A stretch of 64,000 nt of DNA from Polyangiaceae bacterium (GTDB taxonomy: Bacteria > Myxococcota_A > Polyangia > Polyangiales > Polyangiaceae), in NCBI GenBank assembly GCA_023150915.1, contig JAKLKA010000035.1, forward strand, positions 45,155 to 109,154, written 5' to 3'. The translations under genes and the position numbers were made by a program. Under the pieces are notes generated by a model. It made no database searches, was not told the DNA's origin, and saw only the letters and a list, made by a program, of their open reading frames with translations. Numbering within the stretch: the stretch's first letter is position 1; the number at the start of each line of letters is the position of its first letter. This document shows positions 7,388 through 16,848 of this stretch, piece after piece.

Positions 7388-8134
7388 ATGCGTGCCGTGT
7401 TCTTGGTTCTGGGTCTGGCGCTCGTGGGCTGCAGCGACGACTCGGGGGCGGCCGACGCAGAAGCCGGGCAGTGTCTTCCCGGTGAGCAGGTCGCCTGCGC
7501 ATGCCCGGGTGGGGGCTTGACCGGGGCGCAGGTGTGCGCCGACGACGGCAAGAGCTTCGGCGCGTGCACCGGCTGCAGCAGCGCGGGCGGCAGCGGCGGG
7601 GGCGGCTGGCCCGACGGCGGCGGCAGCGGTGGCAGCGGTGGCGCGGGGGCTACCGGTGGCGCCTCGGGCGGCACCGGCGGCGGCGCCGGCGGAAGCGTGG
7701 GCGGCAGCGGGGGCTCGGGCGCGGTGGCGGGCGCGCCCAGTGGTCCGCCCCAGGCGAAACCTCCGGCGCCCCCGCCCGACGGCTTCGCGGTGGTGAAACA
7801 AGTTGCCACCGAGCACCCCGATTGGCTCGCGGGCTCGTGCCTCGATCAGGGCGGGAACAACCAGTTCTTGTTCGAGGTGGTGAAGCGCTTGCGCAAGCTG
7901 GACAACCGCTGGGGCCTGAACTGGAAGCGCGGCAAGGTGGGGGACCTGTCACAAGACGTGGTCGACTATCACTATGGCGAGGGCGTGAGCGAAGGCAGCA
8001 CCGACGTGTACATCATCGACATGATCGGTGGCCACTGCGGCCCGTCGCCGACGGCGGGCTGGCTCGACGTGACCCAGGCCACGCTCGCCAAGAACGAGAT
8101 CGGCCGCTGGACGCTGGCGGGCCAGAATCTGTGA
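7388..8134 (+). CDS. Gly/Ser-linker lipoprotein with conserved Trp/Gly/His C-terminal domain
   Basis: 248 residues. Signal sequence with lipobox LVGC (Cys15), then a small Cys-rich head (CLPGEQVACACPGG, CTGC), a 60-residue Gly/Ser/Ala linker (about 72-125) and a C-terminal domain of about 110 residues. The domain has strongly patterned elements: SCLDQGGNNQFLFEVVKRLR, RWGLNWKRG, DVVDYHYGEGVSEGS and VYIIDMIGGHCG. I have the impression of having seen this domain in other myxobacterial linker proteins but know no name for it. His and Asp in IIDMIGGHCG could be functional. It probably sits on the cell surface. A TATCGT box ends 7 nt before the ATG, and no Shine-Dalgarno is seen. Confidence 0.65.
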   Translation: MRAVFLVLGLALVGCSDDSGAADAEAGQCLPGEQVACACPGGGLTGAQVCADDGKSFGACTGCSSAGGSGGGGWPDGGGSGGSGGAGATGGASGGTGGGAGGSVGGSGGSGAVAGAPSGPPQAKPPAPPPDGFAVVKQVATEHPDWLAGSCLDQGGNNQFLFEVVKRLRKLDNRWGLNWKRGKVGDLSQDVVDYHYGEGVSEGSTDVYIIDMIGGHCGPSPTAGWLDVTQATLAKNEIGRWTLAGQNL

Positions 8135-8153
8135 TTCGAACCCCGAGAACCCC

Positions 8154-8510
8154 TCAGGCTGCGACGGGCGGCTTCTTGGTCCGAGCCAGCGCCGGCGGCA
8201 GCGCCGAGTGCAGCTGGTCGAACAGATACTCGGTGAGCAGGCTCTGCGACTTGTCGTCGATGTCGACGATGCGATAGGCCACGAGCTCGTTCTTCAGGCG
8301 GATGCGACGCAACAGCACGCCCACTACCCCGCCGTCGAGCAGCAGGCTGGCGGACACGTACTCGAAGGCGCTGTCGCGGATCCCCTTGGGCATGATGGCC
8401 AAGAGGCCGCTCTGCGAGAGCTCGACGCAGCGGGCCAGATACCGGGTCTTTCCGCGGCAAACGGCGATGGGGATGCTGGTCTTGGTGCGGGGGCTGACGC
8501 GACGCTCCAT
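8154..8510 (-). CDS. PilZ-domain protein
   Basis: 118 residues. The start at 8510 is fixed by a strong GGAGGAA ribosome site 6 nt upstream on the minus strand. A longer in-frame reading continues into the gcvPA shadow. The N-terminus has RRVSPR, giving the RxxxR half of the c-di-GMP motif, and residues about 29-36 read ELSQSGLL, the position of (D/N)xSxxG with Glu for Asp/Asn. A beta-barrel-like stretch (FEYVSASLLLDGGVVGVLLR) follows. It may bind c-di-GMP weakly or not at all. It lies 56 bp downstream of gcvPA, where gcvPB would usually be, and is convergent with 7388-8134. Confidence 0.65.
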   Translation of the reverse strand: MERRVSPRTKTSIPIAVCRGKTRYLARCVELSQSGLLAIMPKGIRDSAFEYVSASLLLDGGVVGVLLRRIRLKNELVAYRIVDIDDKSQSLLTEYLFDQLHSALPPALARTKKPPVAA

Positions 8511-8566
8511 GGTGTTCCTCCGGGGCTCACCTGGATCGACACACCGGCGTGCAGCCCTTGCACGGA

Positions 8567-9922
8567 TCAGGCGCCGGCGAGTGCGCCCACGAAGCGGTCG
8601 AGATCGGCCCGGGGGTGCAGCTCGGTCACGGCGATCAGCAGGCGGTTCTTCCACGCCGGGTTCACCCGGCCCAGGTCGAACCCGGCCAGGATGCCCTGGG
8701 CCTCGAGCTTCTGGCAGAGCTCGGCGGCGGTGCCACGGCGGAGCTCGATGGCGAACTCGTTGAAGAACGGTGCGTCGGCAAAGCCCGGCCCGTAGGCGCC
8801 GAGCTCGAGGATGCGGCCGCGCAGGTAGGTGGCCTTGGCCAGGCACTGCTCGGCCACCCGGATGAAGCCGGTCTTTCCCAGCAGGCTGGTGCGAATCGCC
8901 AGCGACAGCGCCACCAGACCCTGGTTCGTGCAGATGTTGCTGGTCGCGCGGTCGCGCCGGATGTGCTGCTCGCGCGTCGAGAGCGTGAGCACGTAGCCAC
9001 GGCGCCCGGCGGCGTCGACGGTCTCACCTGCCACGCGCCCGGGGAGCTGCTGCAAGTAGTTGCGGTCTTGACGGCATGCCAAGAGGCCCACACCGGGGCC
9101 GCCGAAGTTCGGCGTGCACGCCAGGGGTTGACCCTCGCCGACCACGATGTCGGCGCCCTGCGCCCCCGGCGACTCGGCGACGGCCAGCGCATAGGGCTCG
9201 GGGCACGTCACGACCAGCAGCGCGCCGTGGGCGTGCGCGGCCTCGGCGATGGGGCCGAGCTCGGTGAGCGGCCCCAGGAAGCTCGGGTAGCCGACGATCA
9301 CGGCGGCGACCTGATCGGTGATCGACGCGCTGAGCGCGGTCAGGCTCGCGCGCCCGTCGCTGCCCACCGGCACGTCGACCCAGCCCTGAGTGGCGTCCCC
9401 CGACAGATAGGTCGCGGTGGTGGCCCGGTAGTCCGGGTGCACGCAGCCCGAGAGCAGGATCTTGCTGCGTCGCGTGAGCCGGCGAGCCATCAGCGCGGCT
9501 TCGGCGGTGGCGCTGGCGCCGTCGTACAGGCTGGCGTTGGCCAGCGGCAGACCGTAGATCTCGCTGACCATGGTCTGAAACTCCCAGATCGCCTGCAGCG
9601 TGCCCTGGGCGACCTCGGGCTGGTACGGCGTGTAGGCGGTGTAGAACTCGCTGCGGAGCAGCAGCTGATCGACCGCCGGCGGAATGTGATGGCTGTAGGC
9701 GCCGGCGCCCAGGAACGAGAGCATGCGCGCGCCCGGGTTCTTGGCCTCGAGCGCGGACAGGTGGGCCATCAGCGCCGGCTCGTCCAGAGCTGCCGGCACC
9801 GTCAGTGCGGATTTCAGCCGCGCCTCGTCCGGGATGGTGGAAAACAGCTCGTCGAGGTCCTTCTTGCCGATCACCGCGAGCATCTGCTCGATCTCGGCGG
9901 CCGTGTGCGGCAGATAGCGCAT
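8567..9922 (-). CDS. gcvPA: glycine dehydrogenase (decarboxylating) subunit 1
   Basis: 451 residues, the normal length of the N-terminal half of the split P-protein. Diagnostic segments include MRYLPHTAAEIEQML at the start, SFLGAGAYSHHIPPAVDQLL, EFYTAYTPYQPEVAQGTLQA, NASLYDGASATAEAALMARR and the C-terminal RLLIAVTE. With GcvPB, which carries the pyridoxal-phosphate lysine, it decarboxylates glycine and passes the aminomethyl group to lipoylated GcvH. Its ATG shares a base with the gcvH stop (TGATG). No gcvPB follows: the next gene is a PilZ protein. The partner must therefore be encoded elsewhere. Confidence 0.93.
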   Translation of the reverse strand: MRYLPHTAAEIEQMLAVIGKKDLDELFSTIPDEARLKSALTVPAALDEPALMAHLSALEAKNPGARMLSFLGAGAYSHHIPPAVDQLLLRSEFYTAYTPYQPEVAQGTLQAIWEFQTMVSEIYGLPLANASLYDGASATAEAALMARRLTRRSKILLSGCVHPDYRATTATYLSGDATQGWVDVPVGSDGRASLTALSASITDQVAAVIVGYPSFLGPLTELGPIAEAAHAHGALLVVTCPEPYALAVAESPGAQGADIVVGEGQPLACTPNFGGPGVGLLACRQDRNYLQQLPGRVAGETVDAAGRRGYVLTLSTREQHIRRDRATSNICTNQGLVALSLAIRTSLLGKTGFIRVAEQCLAKATYLRGRILELGAYGPGFADAPFFNEFAIELRRGTAAELCQKLEAQGILAGFDLGRVNPAWKNRLLIAVTELHPRADLDRFVGALAGA

Positions 9923-10326
9923 CAGTGCGCGGACTCCGCGACGTGCTTGGCGTAGGCCGCTGCGTCGAGCAGGGTGCCGCCCTCGGCGTCCCAGGCGCTG
10001 GGCTCGATGGCGATCATCCAGCCCTTGCCCCAGCAGTCTTCGTTCACCAGCTCGGGCCTGTTCTCGAGCTCGGCGTTGACCCGGGTGATCTTGCCGCTGA
10101 TCGGCGCAAACAGGTCGCTCAGGGTCTTGACGCTCTCGATGGTGCCGAAGCCCTTGTGGGCCGCCACCACGTCACCCGGCTTCAAGTCGACGTTGACCAG
10201 GGTGATGTCACCGAGCTGCTCGACGGCGAAGGCCGTGATCCCGATCAGCACCTCGCCGCCCTCGCGCTTCGCCCACTCGTGATCCTTGGTGTACTTGCGG
10301 TCGTCCTTGACGTCGTTGTCGCTCAT
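9922..10326 (-). CDS. gcvH: glycine cleavage system H protein
   Basis: 134 residues from the ATG at 10326. The GTG one codon upstream lies too close to the GGAGA ribosome site at 10335-10331. The lipoylation site is Lys67 in GTIESVKTLSDL, in a hairpin between beta strands. Typical features include KYTKDHEWAK near the start, GITAFAVEQLGDITLV and NAELENRPELVNEDCWGKGW. The lipoyl arm shuttles the aminomethyl group from P-protein to T-protein and carries electrons to lipoamide dehydrogenase (not in this window). It lies 15 nt after gcvT and is coupled to gcvPA. Confidence 0.95.
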   Translation of the reverse strand: MSDNDVKDDRKYTKDHEWAKREGGEVLIGITAFAVEQLGDITLVNVDLKPGDVVAAHKGFGTIESVKTLSDLFAPISGKITRVNAELENRPELVNEDCWGKGWMIAIEPSAWDAEGGTLLDAAAYAKHVAESAH

Positions 10327-10341
10327 CACATCTCCGTTGAA

Positions 10342-11457
<1,116 letters not shown>

Positions 11458-11519
11458 GGCCGGGGGCGTACCGCGAACGCACGGAGGCGGCTAGACCTCG
11501 CGTGCTTCGCCCGGCTTTT

Positions 11520-11879
11520 TCAGCTGCACTTGACGGTGACGTTGTGCGTGTGGCCGGCGCCCCCGTCGCTGGACTCGACGAACACGCTCTTGCCCGCCTT
11601 CAGGCTGGCAAAGTGGTTCGCGGTCAGCATCACCTCGTGATCGTGCGGGCTCGCCCCCTTGATGCTGAAGGTCTTCTGCTGAGCCGCCTCGAGATCGGCC
11701 GCCGACACGCTCAGCGAGTGCTTGTGGTTGTTGGTGATGGACGAGCTGCAGCTGCCGGTCGAGCCGCCGCCGCCGCCGCCGTCGTCGTCGCCGCCACAGC
11801 CGCTGTTGGTGGCGCCCAGGCCGAGCGCGGCGCCCGCGGCTGCCAGCGCCGAGCGCAGGAAATCCTTGCGTGAGAGCAT
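11520..11879 (-). CDS. small His-containing lipoprotein, Tat-like signal
   Basis: 119 residues. GGAGGA lies 8 nt upstream of the ATG at 11879. The N-terminus SRKDFLRSALAAAGAALGLG resembles a Tat signal with Arg-Lys instead of Arg-Arg, followed by SGC (Cys28 region) as a possible lipobox and a poly-Gly linker. The mature domain has NNHKHSLSV, SPHDHEVML and GAGHTHNVTVKCS, so three clusters of His that could bind a metal (Cu, Ni or Zn). Function unknown. It is separated from the neighbouring lipoprotein gene by 44 bp and has its own strong ribosome site. Confidence 0.65.
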   Translation of the reverse strand: MLSRKDFLRSALAAAGAALGLGATNSGCGGDDDGGGGGGSTGSCSSSITNNHKHSLSVSAADLEAAQQKTFSIKGASPHDHEVMLTANHFASLKAGKSVFVESSDGGAGHTHNVTVKCS

Positions 11880-11923
11880 GATCCCGTCCTCCTGCCCGTC
11901 ACGATACCAGCAGAGCCGACGGC

Positions 11924-12427
11924 TTACTCCAGCTTCTTCGGATCGATTGGTTTGCCGTCGGGGGTGAGCCCCGCCTTCTTCCAGCGCTCTTCGTCGGTGA
12001 GCCCCGGCTCGAGGGGCGGCGGGGTGATGTCTTTGATCACCAGGCGTGCCCCCGCGCCCTCTTTCAGCACCTCGATGCGAAAGGTGCGGTCCGGCTTGCC
12101 GGCCTTGACGCGCACCGCGGGGAAGACGGTGCGCGCGGCGCCAATCTCGACGCGATCGGCCTCGACGCGCTCGCGCACGTAGTTGGCCACGGCCTCGGGG
12201 GCGACCGCGCCCACGAAGAACGCCTCGGCGGGGAAGCGCTGCGCGAGGCGCATCTCGCGGGGGGCGACGAAGCCCCACACCTCTTCGGTGCCCGGCGAGA
12301 GCTCGCCGGGGGCGAGGCGGTCCATCGGTTTGGCGGAGCTGGGGGTGCCGGGCCCGAATTCGAGGCGGCGCCCCTCGCAGCCCCAGAGCAGGGCCAGAGC
12401 CAACCCGATGGCAGTCGATCGCTTCAC
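11924..12427 (-). CDS. small lipoprotein at the end of the pilin operon
   Basis: 167 residues from the GTG at 12427. A longer frame would overlap pilY1. Lipobox LLWGC near residue 18. The mature part is mixed alpha/beta with no Cys: AQRFPAEAFFVGAVAPEAVA, then a strand-rich FPAVRVKAGKPDRTFRIEVL and VIKDITPPPLEPGLTDEERW. The Pro-rich C-terminus ends in a Lys/Asp-rich PDGKPIDPKKLE. No family recognised. Because it follows pilY1 by only 13 bp on the same strand it may help pilus assembly at the outer membrane, but this is inference from position only. Confidence 0.6.
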   Translation of the reverse strand: MKRSTAIGLALALLWGCEGRRLEFGPGTPSSAKPMDRLAPGELSPGTEEVWGFVAPREMRLAQRFPAEAFFVGAVAPEAVANYVRERVEADRVEIGAARTVFPAVRVKAGKPDRTFRIEVLKEGAGARLVIKDITPPPLEPGLTDEERWKKAGLTPDGKPIDPKKLE

Positions 12428-12440
12428 TGTGCCGAGCCGA

Positions 12441-15400
12441 TTACTCCACCAACGCCGCCCAGGAATCAATCCGGCTGGTCGAGGGCGGGGTCGGGAGGTC
12501 GATCTCGATGCGCTTGGTCTGCGACCCGTCGTTCACGTTGCTGGAGCCCGAGGCGTGCATCACCAGCTGGAACTTGCCGGGCGTGACGCTGGTGATCGAG
12601 GTGTGGGTGCCCGAGCCGAAGAAGCTGTCGGTCACGCCCTGCTCGGCGGTGCACGACGGCATCTGGGTCACGCCGACGCCGAAGATGATGCCGGCGTTGG
12701 CCAGCGTGGCCGAGGTGTTGTCGATGTACTGCACCAGGTTGCCGGCGTCGGGCAGGCGCGGCTTGCCGCCGTCGTCCAGGTCGCTGACCGCGTTGCCGGC
12801 GGTCTTGGGCACCAGGTAGTCCATGCCCCAGACCCGGCTCGTGCCCGCGCCGCAGGCGGTGCCCGAGTTGGCGGGCTCGGGCTTGTAGCTGGTCAAGAAC
12901 AGCGCGCCGTTGAAGAGCGACATCGGGCCGGTGACGCGCTCGCCGTCGTCGAGCTGCACGAACCAGTTGGCGCGCGACTCGTAGGCCGTCCCGCCGGCGT
13001 TGGGCTTCTCGATCAGCGAGTAGAGGAAGTTCTTCACGCCGTTCTGCGCCAAGAGGGTGTCCTGCTCGCCGGTCGAGAAGGCGAGGCTGACGTTGCCCAT
13101 CAGATCGACCGAGATCACCGGAGCCGTCTCGATGGGCTTACCGGCGTCCCAGGCCAGGCCCGCGTAGGCGTCGAAGAACATGTCCATCTTCCAGTTGTCC
13201 GGATCGATGGCCGACAGATCCACCCGCCACAGCGTGCCGTCGCGGTCGCCGACGAACACCCGGTCGGTGACCGCGCCCGTGGTACCGGGGAACGCCACCG
13301 GAATGCCGGTGATGGGCGAGTCGATGTCGACCTCGAGCACCCGGCCGTTGTCCTTGAGCTTGCCGGCCTTGTCCTTCTTCGCGCGGAAGGTGCGGATCAC
13401 CTCGCCGGTGTCCAGGCGAACCACGGTGAGCGCGAGCGCCGCGTGGTTCTTCTCGTCGTCCTCGTACTCGGGGATCTGCGTCCGCGGCGTGAACCGGTTG
13501 TCCACGTTGGCCGGGGTCTGGTTCTTGCGGTTCTTCGCGTTGTTCTTCGGAGGGTCGGGCGAGTCGCCGCCGGGAAGAATGGCCACGGCCACCTCTTTCG
13601 GATCGCCCGCACCCTCTTTGTAGAAGATGGTGGTGATGAGCGGCGTCGCACCGCCGCGGCCGAAGAGCGGCTTTCCGTCGTCGTACTCGGTGAGCTGCCA
13701 CAGGAACTGCGGGCCCTTCTTGGGGTCGACGTTCGGCACCGGGTCGGTGATGTCGATGGCGAAATACCCGCCGCGATTGCCGCCGAAGCTCTGCACCATC
13801 ACGGATCGCCACTGGCCCTGGCCGCCTTGCGCCGCAGTGGCCGTGCGTTCGAATTTGTACTTGCTGCTGTTCGGCGGGTCCTCGAAGGCGACCACGTCTT
13901 GAACCACCGGCACCCCGTCGAGCAAGGTCTGGTGGGCCGGCGGGTACTCGCTCTTGACCGCGGGCAGCACCGCCGGCGGCATGAAGGCCCAGAGCTCGTT
14001 GTTCTCGTCCTTGTCGACCTTCAGCGGGTCGTTCGCCGGGTCCCCCGAGGCCACCTTGAACCCGTGCAAGAAGCCGTCGTTGGTCGAGGCGTAGAGCACC
14101 GTGTGACGCTTCGCCAGCTTGAGCGCGTGGATTTGATACGACTCGTCGCGGAGCAGCTCGTCGGGGCGGCCGATTACCCGCGGCGTGGAGTGAAAGACGT
14201 CGCCAATCAGGCTGCAGTCGGCGGCGCCGGGCACCTTGCAGCGGGAGTACGATGACGTGTTGTCCAGACCGGTCAGCCACTTCAGGTGGCGATCGCGGCA
14301 CTGGGCAGCCGTCAGGAACGACGGCGGCGGACCGGAGACCTTGCACGTGGTGCCGTCGATCTCCATCGCCTCGGGGGGCGTGTTGTTGTTCCAGTTGAGC
14401 GCGTCCCCCCAGACCGAGGCGCCGCTGTAGGTCCCGATGCCGTCCAGATCGCTCGGGATGTTCGGACGGATGCTGCGCTCGGAGTGGCGCTTGCCCGCGT
14501 CGTCGTCGCCGACGACCGTCCAGAACTGCCGCGCCGGGCCCTTGCCCGAGTTGACGTTGAACACGAAGTCGTCGCCCTTGGTGTTGTCCAGCGGCTGGGG
14601 CTTCGGATCGACCGTGCCCGTGTTCACATCGGGCACGCACAAGATGCGCTGGCGCTCGAGGATGCCGCGCCACAAGCCGAACTGACTGGGCTTGAACGAG
14701 CTGTAGAAGCGGAAGCCCGCCGGGCCCGCGCCCGACGCCCCACCGGGGACCGAGGCGAAGACCGGCAGCGTGCGGCTCGAGGCCGATGCCGCGATGCCAG
14801 AGAGAATCGACGACAGCGCCGCGCGGAGCTCGTCTTTGTCGTTGGCGAAGTAGGCGCGGGTGGTGCCGCCGTTGTAGGCGATGCGGTTCAGCGCGCAGCA
14901 GGCCTGCAGCTTCGAGTCGCCTGGGTTCTTGGCGCACCAGCCGTTGGCATTGCTGAGGTTGAACGCCGTCATCGTCTTGCAGTCGACGGCGGTGCCGCTG
15001 TCGGGGCCGACCGAGATGGTCAGGTTCGCGACCGCGAAGCCGATCACGAACACCGGCACGGGGTTGGTCGCGTCGCTGGCCAGGGTGAGCGCGGTGTCCT
15101 CGGGCTTGGGGTAGGGGCAGTTGCCGCCGCCCTCGCACCAGGGCCGCAGATCCATGTTCGGCTCGCCGTCCGAGAGCAGAATGATGTGGTTCTTGCGGCA
15201 CCCGCCGCCGACGAACGGATCGTTCTTCGGGCCCAGCTCCTTGGTGGGGTTCAGCGGGTCGGGCGTGGTGTCGTTCCAGATGAACTCACGGGCGTCGTCC
15301 AGCATGCCGGCGATGGGCGTGGCGCCGTACGGGCGGGTCCCGAGCAGCACCTGCTGAATGCGGTCGTTCTGCGTCTCGGGGTTGTCCGTGGGCTGGCCGA

Positions 15401-16136
15401 AGGTCATCAGCCGACCTTCCCACGGGGGGGCCGCGTTGTTGCGGGCACCCACTTCCATGTCCGAGTCCACGTTGCAGCCGTTGGGCTTGCCCTTCTTGGA
15501 GTTGCCCAGGAAGTAGCTCCACGCGCCGTCGCGGCCGTTCGGATAGTTGGGGACGTTGCCGGCGTGCCCGCGGTTCGGATCCGCGTGGGTGTCGAAGGTC
15601 ATCAGCCCGAAGCGCACGCTCTTACGGAAGGCGCCGTCGTCGAGCAGACCGTCCTTGTCCTGCTTGAAGTCGCAGTTCTTGTTGATGTCGTCGTACTCGC
15701 GGAAGCGGATGTCCGCCCAGTCGAAGGCGGTGGCGGGCAGCGTGCCCGGCCCCGGCGCGCACTTCTTGTGCATCGGCCGGTGGTACGGGTTCGAGTAGTA
15801 GCGGTCTGGCGAATCGGTGCCCGAGATGCTGTACTCGGTGTTGAAGCCGTTCCCGTTGCGATCGATCGCCTCGCAGCGATAGTCCTCGATGCTGCCGGTC
15901 ATCACCTCGACCAGCTCGACCCAGCGGCTCTTCTCGCTGACGTTGTCCTGCGTGGGGTCGCAGCTGGGGAAGGCGGCGCTCGACGACTTGTACTCCATCG
16001 ACCCCGAGGTATCGACCAGGAGCATGACGTTCGGCGGGGGTGGGTTGACGTCGACCTGAGCGCCCACGCGCGGTGCGGCGAGCACCGCCCCCAGCGCCAG
16101 CGCCGAACCGAGCAAAAGCCGAGAAGACTGCCTCAT
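12441..16136 (-). CDS. pilY1: PilY1-like type IV pilus tip/biogenesis protein
   Basis: 1231 residues. Signal peptide 1-27 (ending VGAQ). A von Willebrand A domain begins at about 36 (NVMLLVDTSGSM, MIDAS DTSGS at 42-46) with a later LLSDGEPNMD. The second half is the PilY1 beta-propeller: NELWAFMPPAVL, GGNRGGYFAIDITDPVP, FLWQLTEYDD, VFVGDRDGTLWRVDLS. PilY1 proteins cap the minor-pilin priming complex, control extension and retraction, and act as adhesins or mechanosensors. A VDKDENNELW loop in front of the propeller may hold calcium. The gene has a GGAGAG ribosome site and lies 10 nt after pilX. Confidence 0.9.
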   Translation of the reverse strand: MRQSSRLLLGSALALGAVLAAPRVGAQVDVNPPPPNVMLLVDTSGSMEYKSSSAAFPSCDPTQDNVSEKSRWVELVEVMTGSIEDYRCEAIDRNGNGFNTEYSISGTDSPDRYYSNPYHRPMHKKCAPGPGTLPATAFDWADIRFREYDDINKNCDFKQDKDGLLDDGAFRKSVRFGLMTFDTHADPNRGHAGNVPNYPNGRDGAWSYFLGNSKKGKPNGCNVDSDMEVGARNNAAPPWEGRLMTFGQPTDNPETQNDRIQQVLLGTRPYGATPIAGMLDDAREFIWNDTTPDPLNPTKELGPKNDPFVGGGCRKNHIILLSDGEPNMDLRPWCEGGGNCPYPKPEDTALTLASDATNPVPVFVIGFAVANLTISVGPDSGTAVDCKTMTAFNLSNANGWCAKNPGDSKLQACCALNRIAYNGGTTRAYFANDKDELRAALSSILSGIAASASSRTLPVFASVPGGASGAGPAGFRFYSSFKPSQFGLWRGILERQRILCVPDVNTGTVDPKPQPLDNTKGDDFVFNVNSGKGPARQFWTVVGDDDAGKRHSERSIRPNIPSDLDGIGTYSGASVWGDALNWNNNTPPEAMEIDGTTCKVSGPPPSFLTAAQCRDRHLKWLTGLDNTSSYSRCKVPGAADCSLIGDVFHSTPRVIGRPDELLRDESYQIHALKLAKRHTVLYASTNDGFLHGFKVASGDPANDPLKVDKDENNELWAFMPPAVLPAVKSEYPPAHQTLLDGVPVVQDVVAFEDPPNSSKYKFERTATAAQGGQGQWRSVMVQSFGGNRGGYFAIDITDPVPNVDPKKGPQFLWQLTEYDDGKPLFGRGGATPLITTIFYKEGAGDPKEVAVAILPGGDSPDPPKNNAKNRKNQTPANVDNRFTPRTQIPEYEDDEKNHAALALTVVRLDTGEVIRTFRAKKDKAGKLKDNGRVLEVDIDSPITGIPVAFPGTTGAVTDRVFVGDRDGTLWRVDLSAIDPDNWKMDMFFDAYAGLAWDAGKPIETAPVISVDLMGNVSLAFSTGEQDTLLAQNGVKNFLYSLIEKPNAGGTAYESRANWFVQLDDGERVTGPMSLFNGALFLTSYKPEPANSGTACGAGTSRVWGMDYLVPKTAGNAVSDLDDGGKPRLPDAGNLVQYIDNTSATLANAGIIFGVGVTQMPSCTAEQGVTDSFFGSGTHTSITSVTPGKFQLVMHASGSSNVNDGSQTKRIEIDLPTPPSTSRIDSWAALVE

Positions 16137-16146
16137 CGTTCTCTCC

Positions 16147-16848
16147 TCACCGCGGTACGTTTCTCAGAGTGACGTGTGAGCGCAGCGAGGTGACGCTGGC
16201 GGACGTCGAAAGGGATGCGTTCGAGCACCAGGGATCGCCCGGATTGGGATCCACTCGGCGCACTTGAGCGAAAGCCGTGAACGTGACCTGCACGTCGCGG
16301 AAGGTGTTGGCGGGGTTGTTCCCGCCCACCGCCGAGCCGGGGGTGGGCGTGCTCTCGGCCGGATCCGTCATCTCGACCACGAACACGCCCTCGGTCGCGT
16401 CCACGCCGACCGGCAACTTCGGCCCCAGGCTGCCGGCGTTGGCACCCCCGTGCGCGTCGAGCACCTTGTTGCCGGGGAAGTGCTTGTCCACCCGCTGCTC
16501 GATGTCGGTGTAAAAGAGCTTGTAGCAGGGCAGATAGGTGATGTTCGGGTCGAGCGCGTTCGCGTCGAGCTGGTTGTTGGCGTAGCAGGTGTCGGTGCCG
16601 GTCGCGACCTTGTCGATGTAGGTGCGCGCCGCGCCCGAGCCGACCTCGGCCGCCACGGAACGGGCGGCGTACTCGCTGAGGTAGAGCGTCTGCGAGGCCT
16701 GTCGGTCGTAGCCCGCTGCCTGCTCGACCAGGCTGGCGTTGCGCAGCGCGAACACGCCGATGGCCGTGAGCAGGGTGATGGCGAGCACCACCACGAACAC
16801 GGCGGCGCCGCGCTCGCCCGACCGTCTGCGAAGCCTGCGCCAAGCCAT
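16147..16848 (-). CDS. pilX: PilX-type minor pilin assembly protein
   Basis: 233 residues. The Arg-rich start (RRLRRRSGERG) leads to one hydrophobic helix, AAVFVVVLAITLLTAIGVFA (about 15-35), followed by LRNASLVEQAAGYDRQASQT, the typical PilX N-terminus. There is no GF-T-x-x-E prepilin site, which fits PilX rather than the classical pseudopilins. The periplasmic part has Cys pairs (DTCYANN, YLPCYK). It is thought to join PilV, PilW and FimT in the complex that primes pilus assembly. ATG overlaps the pilW stop (TGATG). Confidence 0.82.
   Translation of the reverse strand: MAWRRLRRRSGERGAAVFVVVLAITLLTAIGVFALRNASLVEQAAGYDRQASQTLYLSEYAARSVAAEVGSGAARTYIDKVATGTDTCYANNQLDANALDPNITYLPCYKLFYTDIEQRVDKHFPGNKVLDAHGGANAGSLGPKLPVGVDATEGVFVVEMTDPAESTPTPGSAVGGNNPANTFRDVQVTFTAFAQVRRVDPNPGDPWCSNASLSTSASVTSLRSHVTLRNVPR

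Noticed and set aside
8128..8150. GGTTCGAATC-like sequence on the minus strand, resembling a tRNA T-loop
   Set aside because: The flanking bases cannot form the T-stem, and no acceptor stem, D-arm or anticodon arm is found.
11458..11519. glycine riboswitch upstream of gcvT
   Set aside because: The 62-bp gap is too short for the aptamer and shows none of its conserved segments.
12183..14255. 690-codon open frame antisense to pilY1
   Set aside because: Arg/Ala/Gly/Val/His-rich product with no domain, signal or ribosome site. It mirrors the third-position GC bias of the real gene on the other strand.
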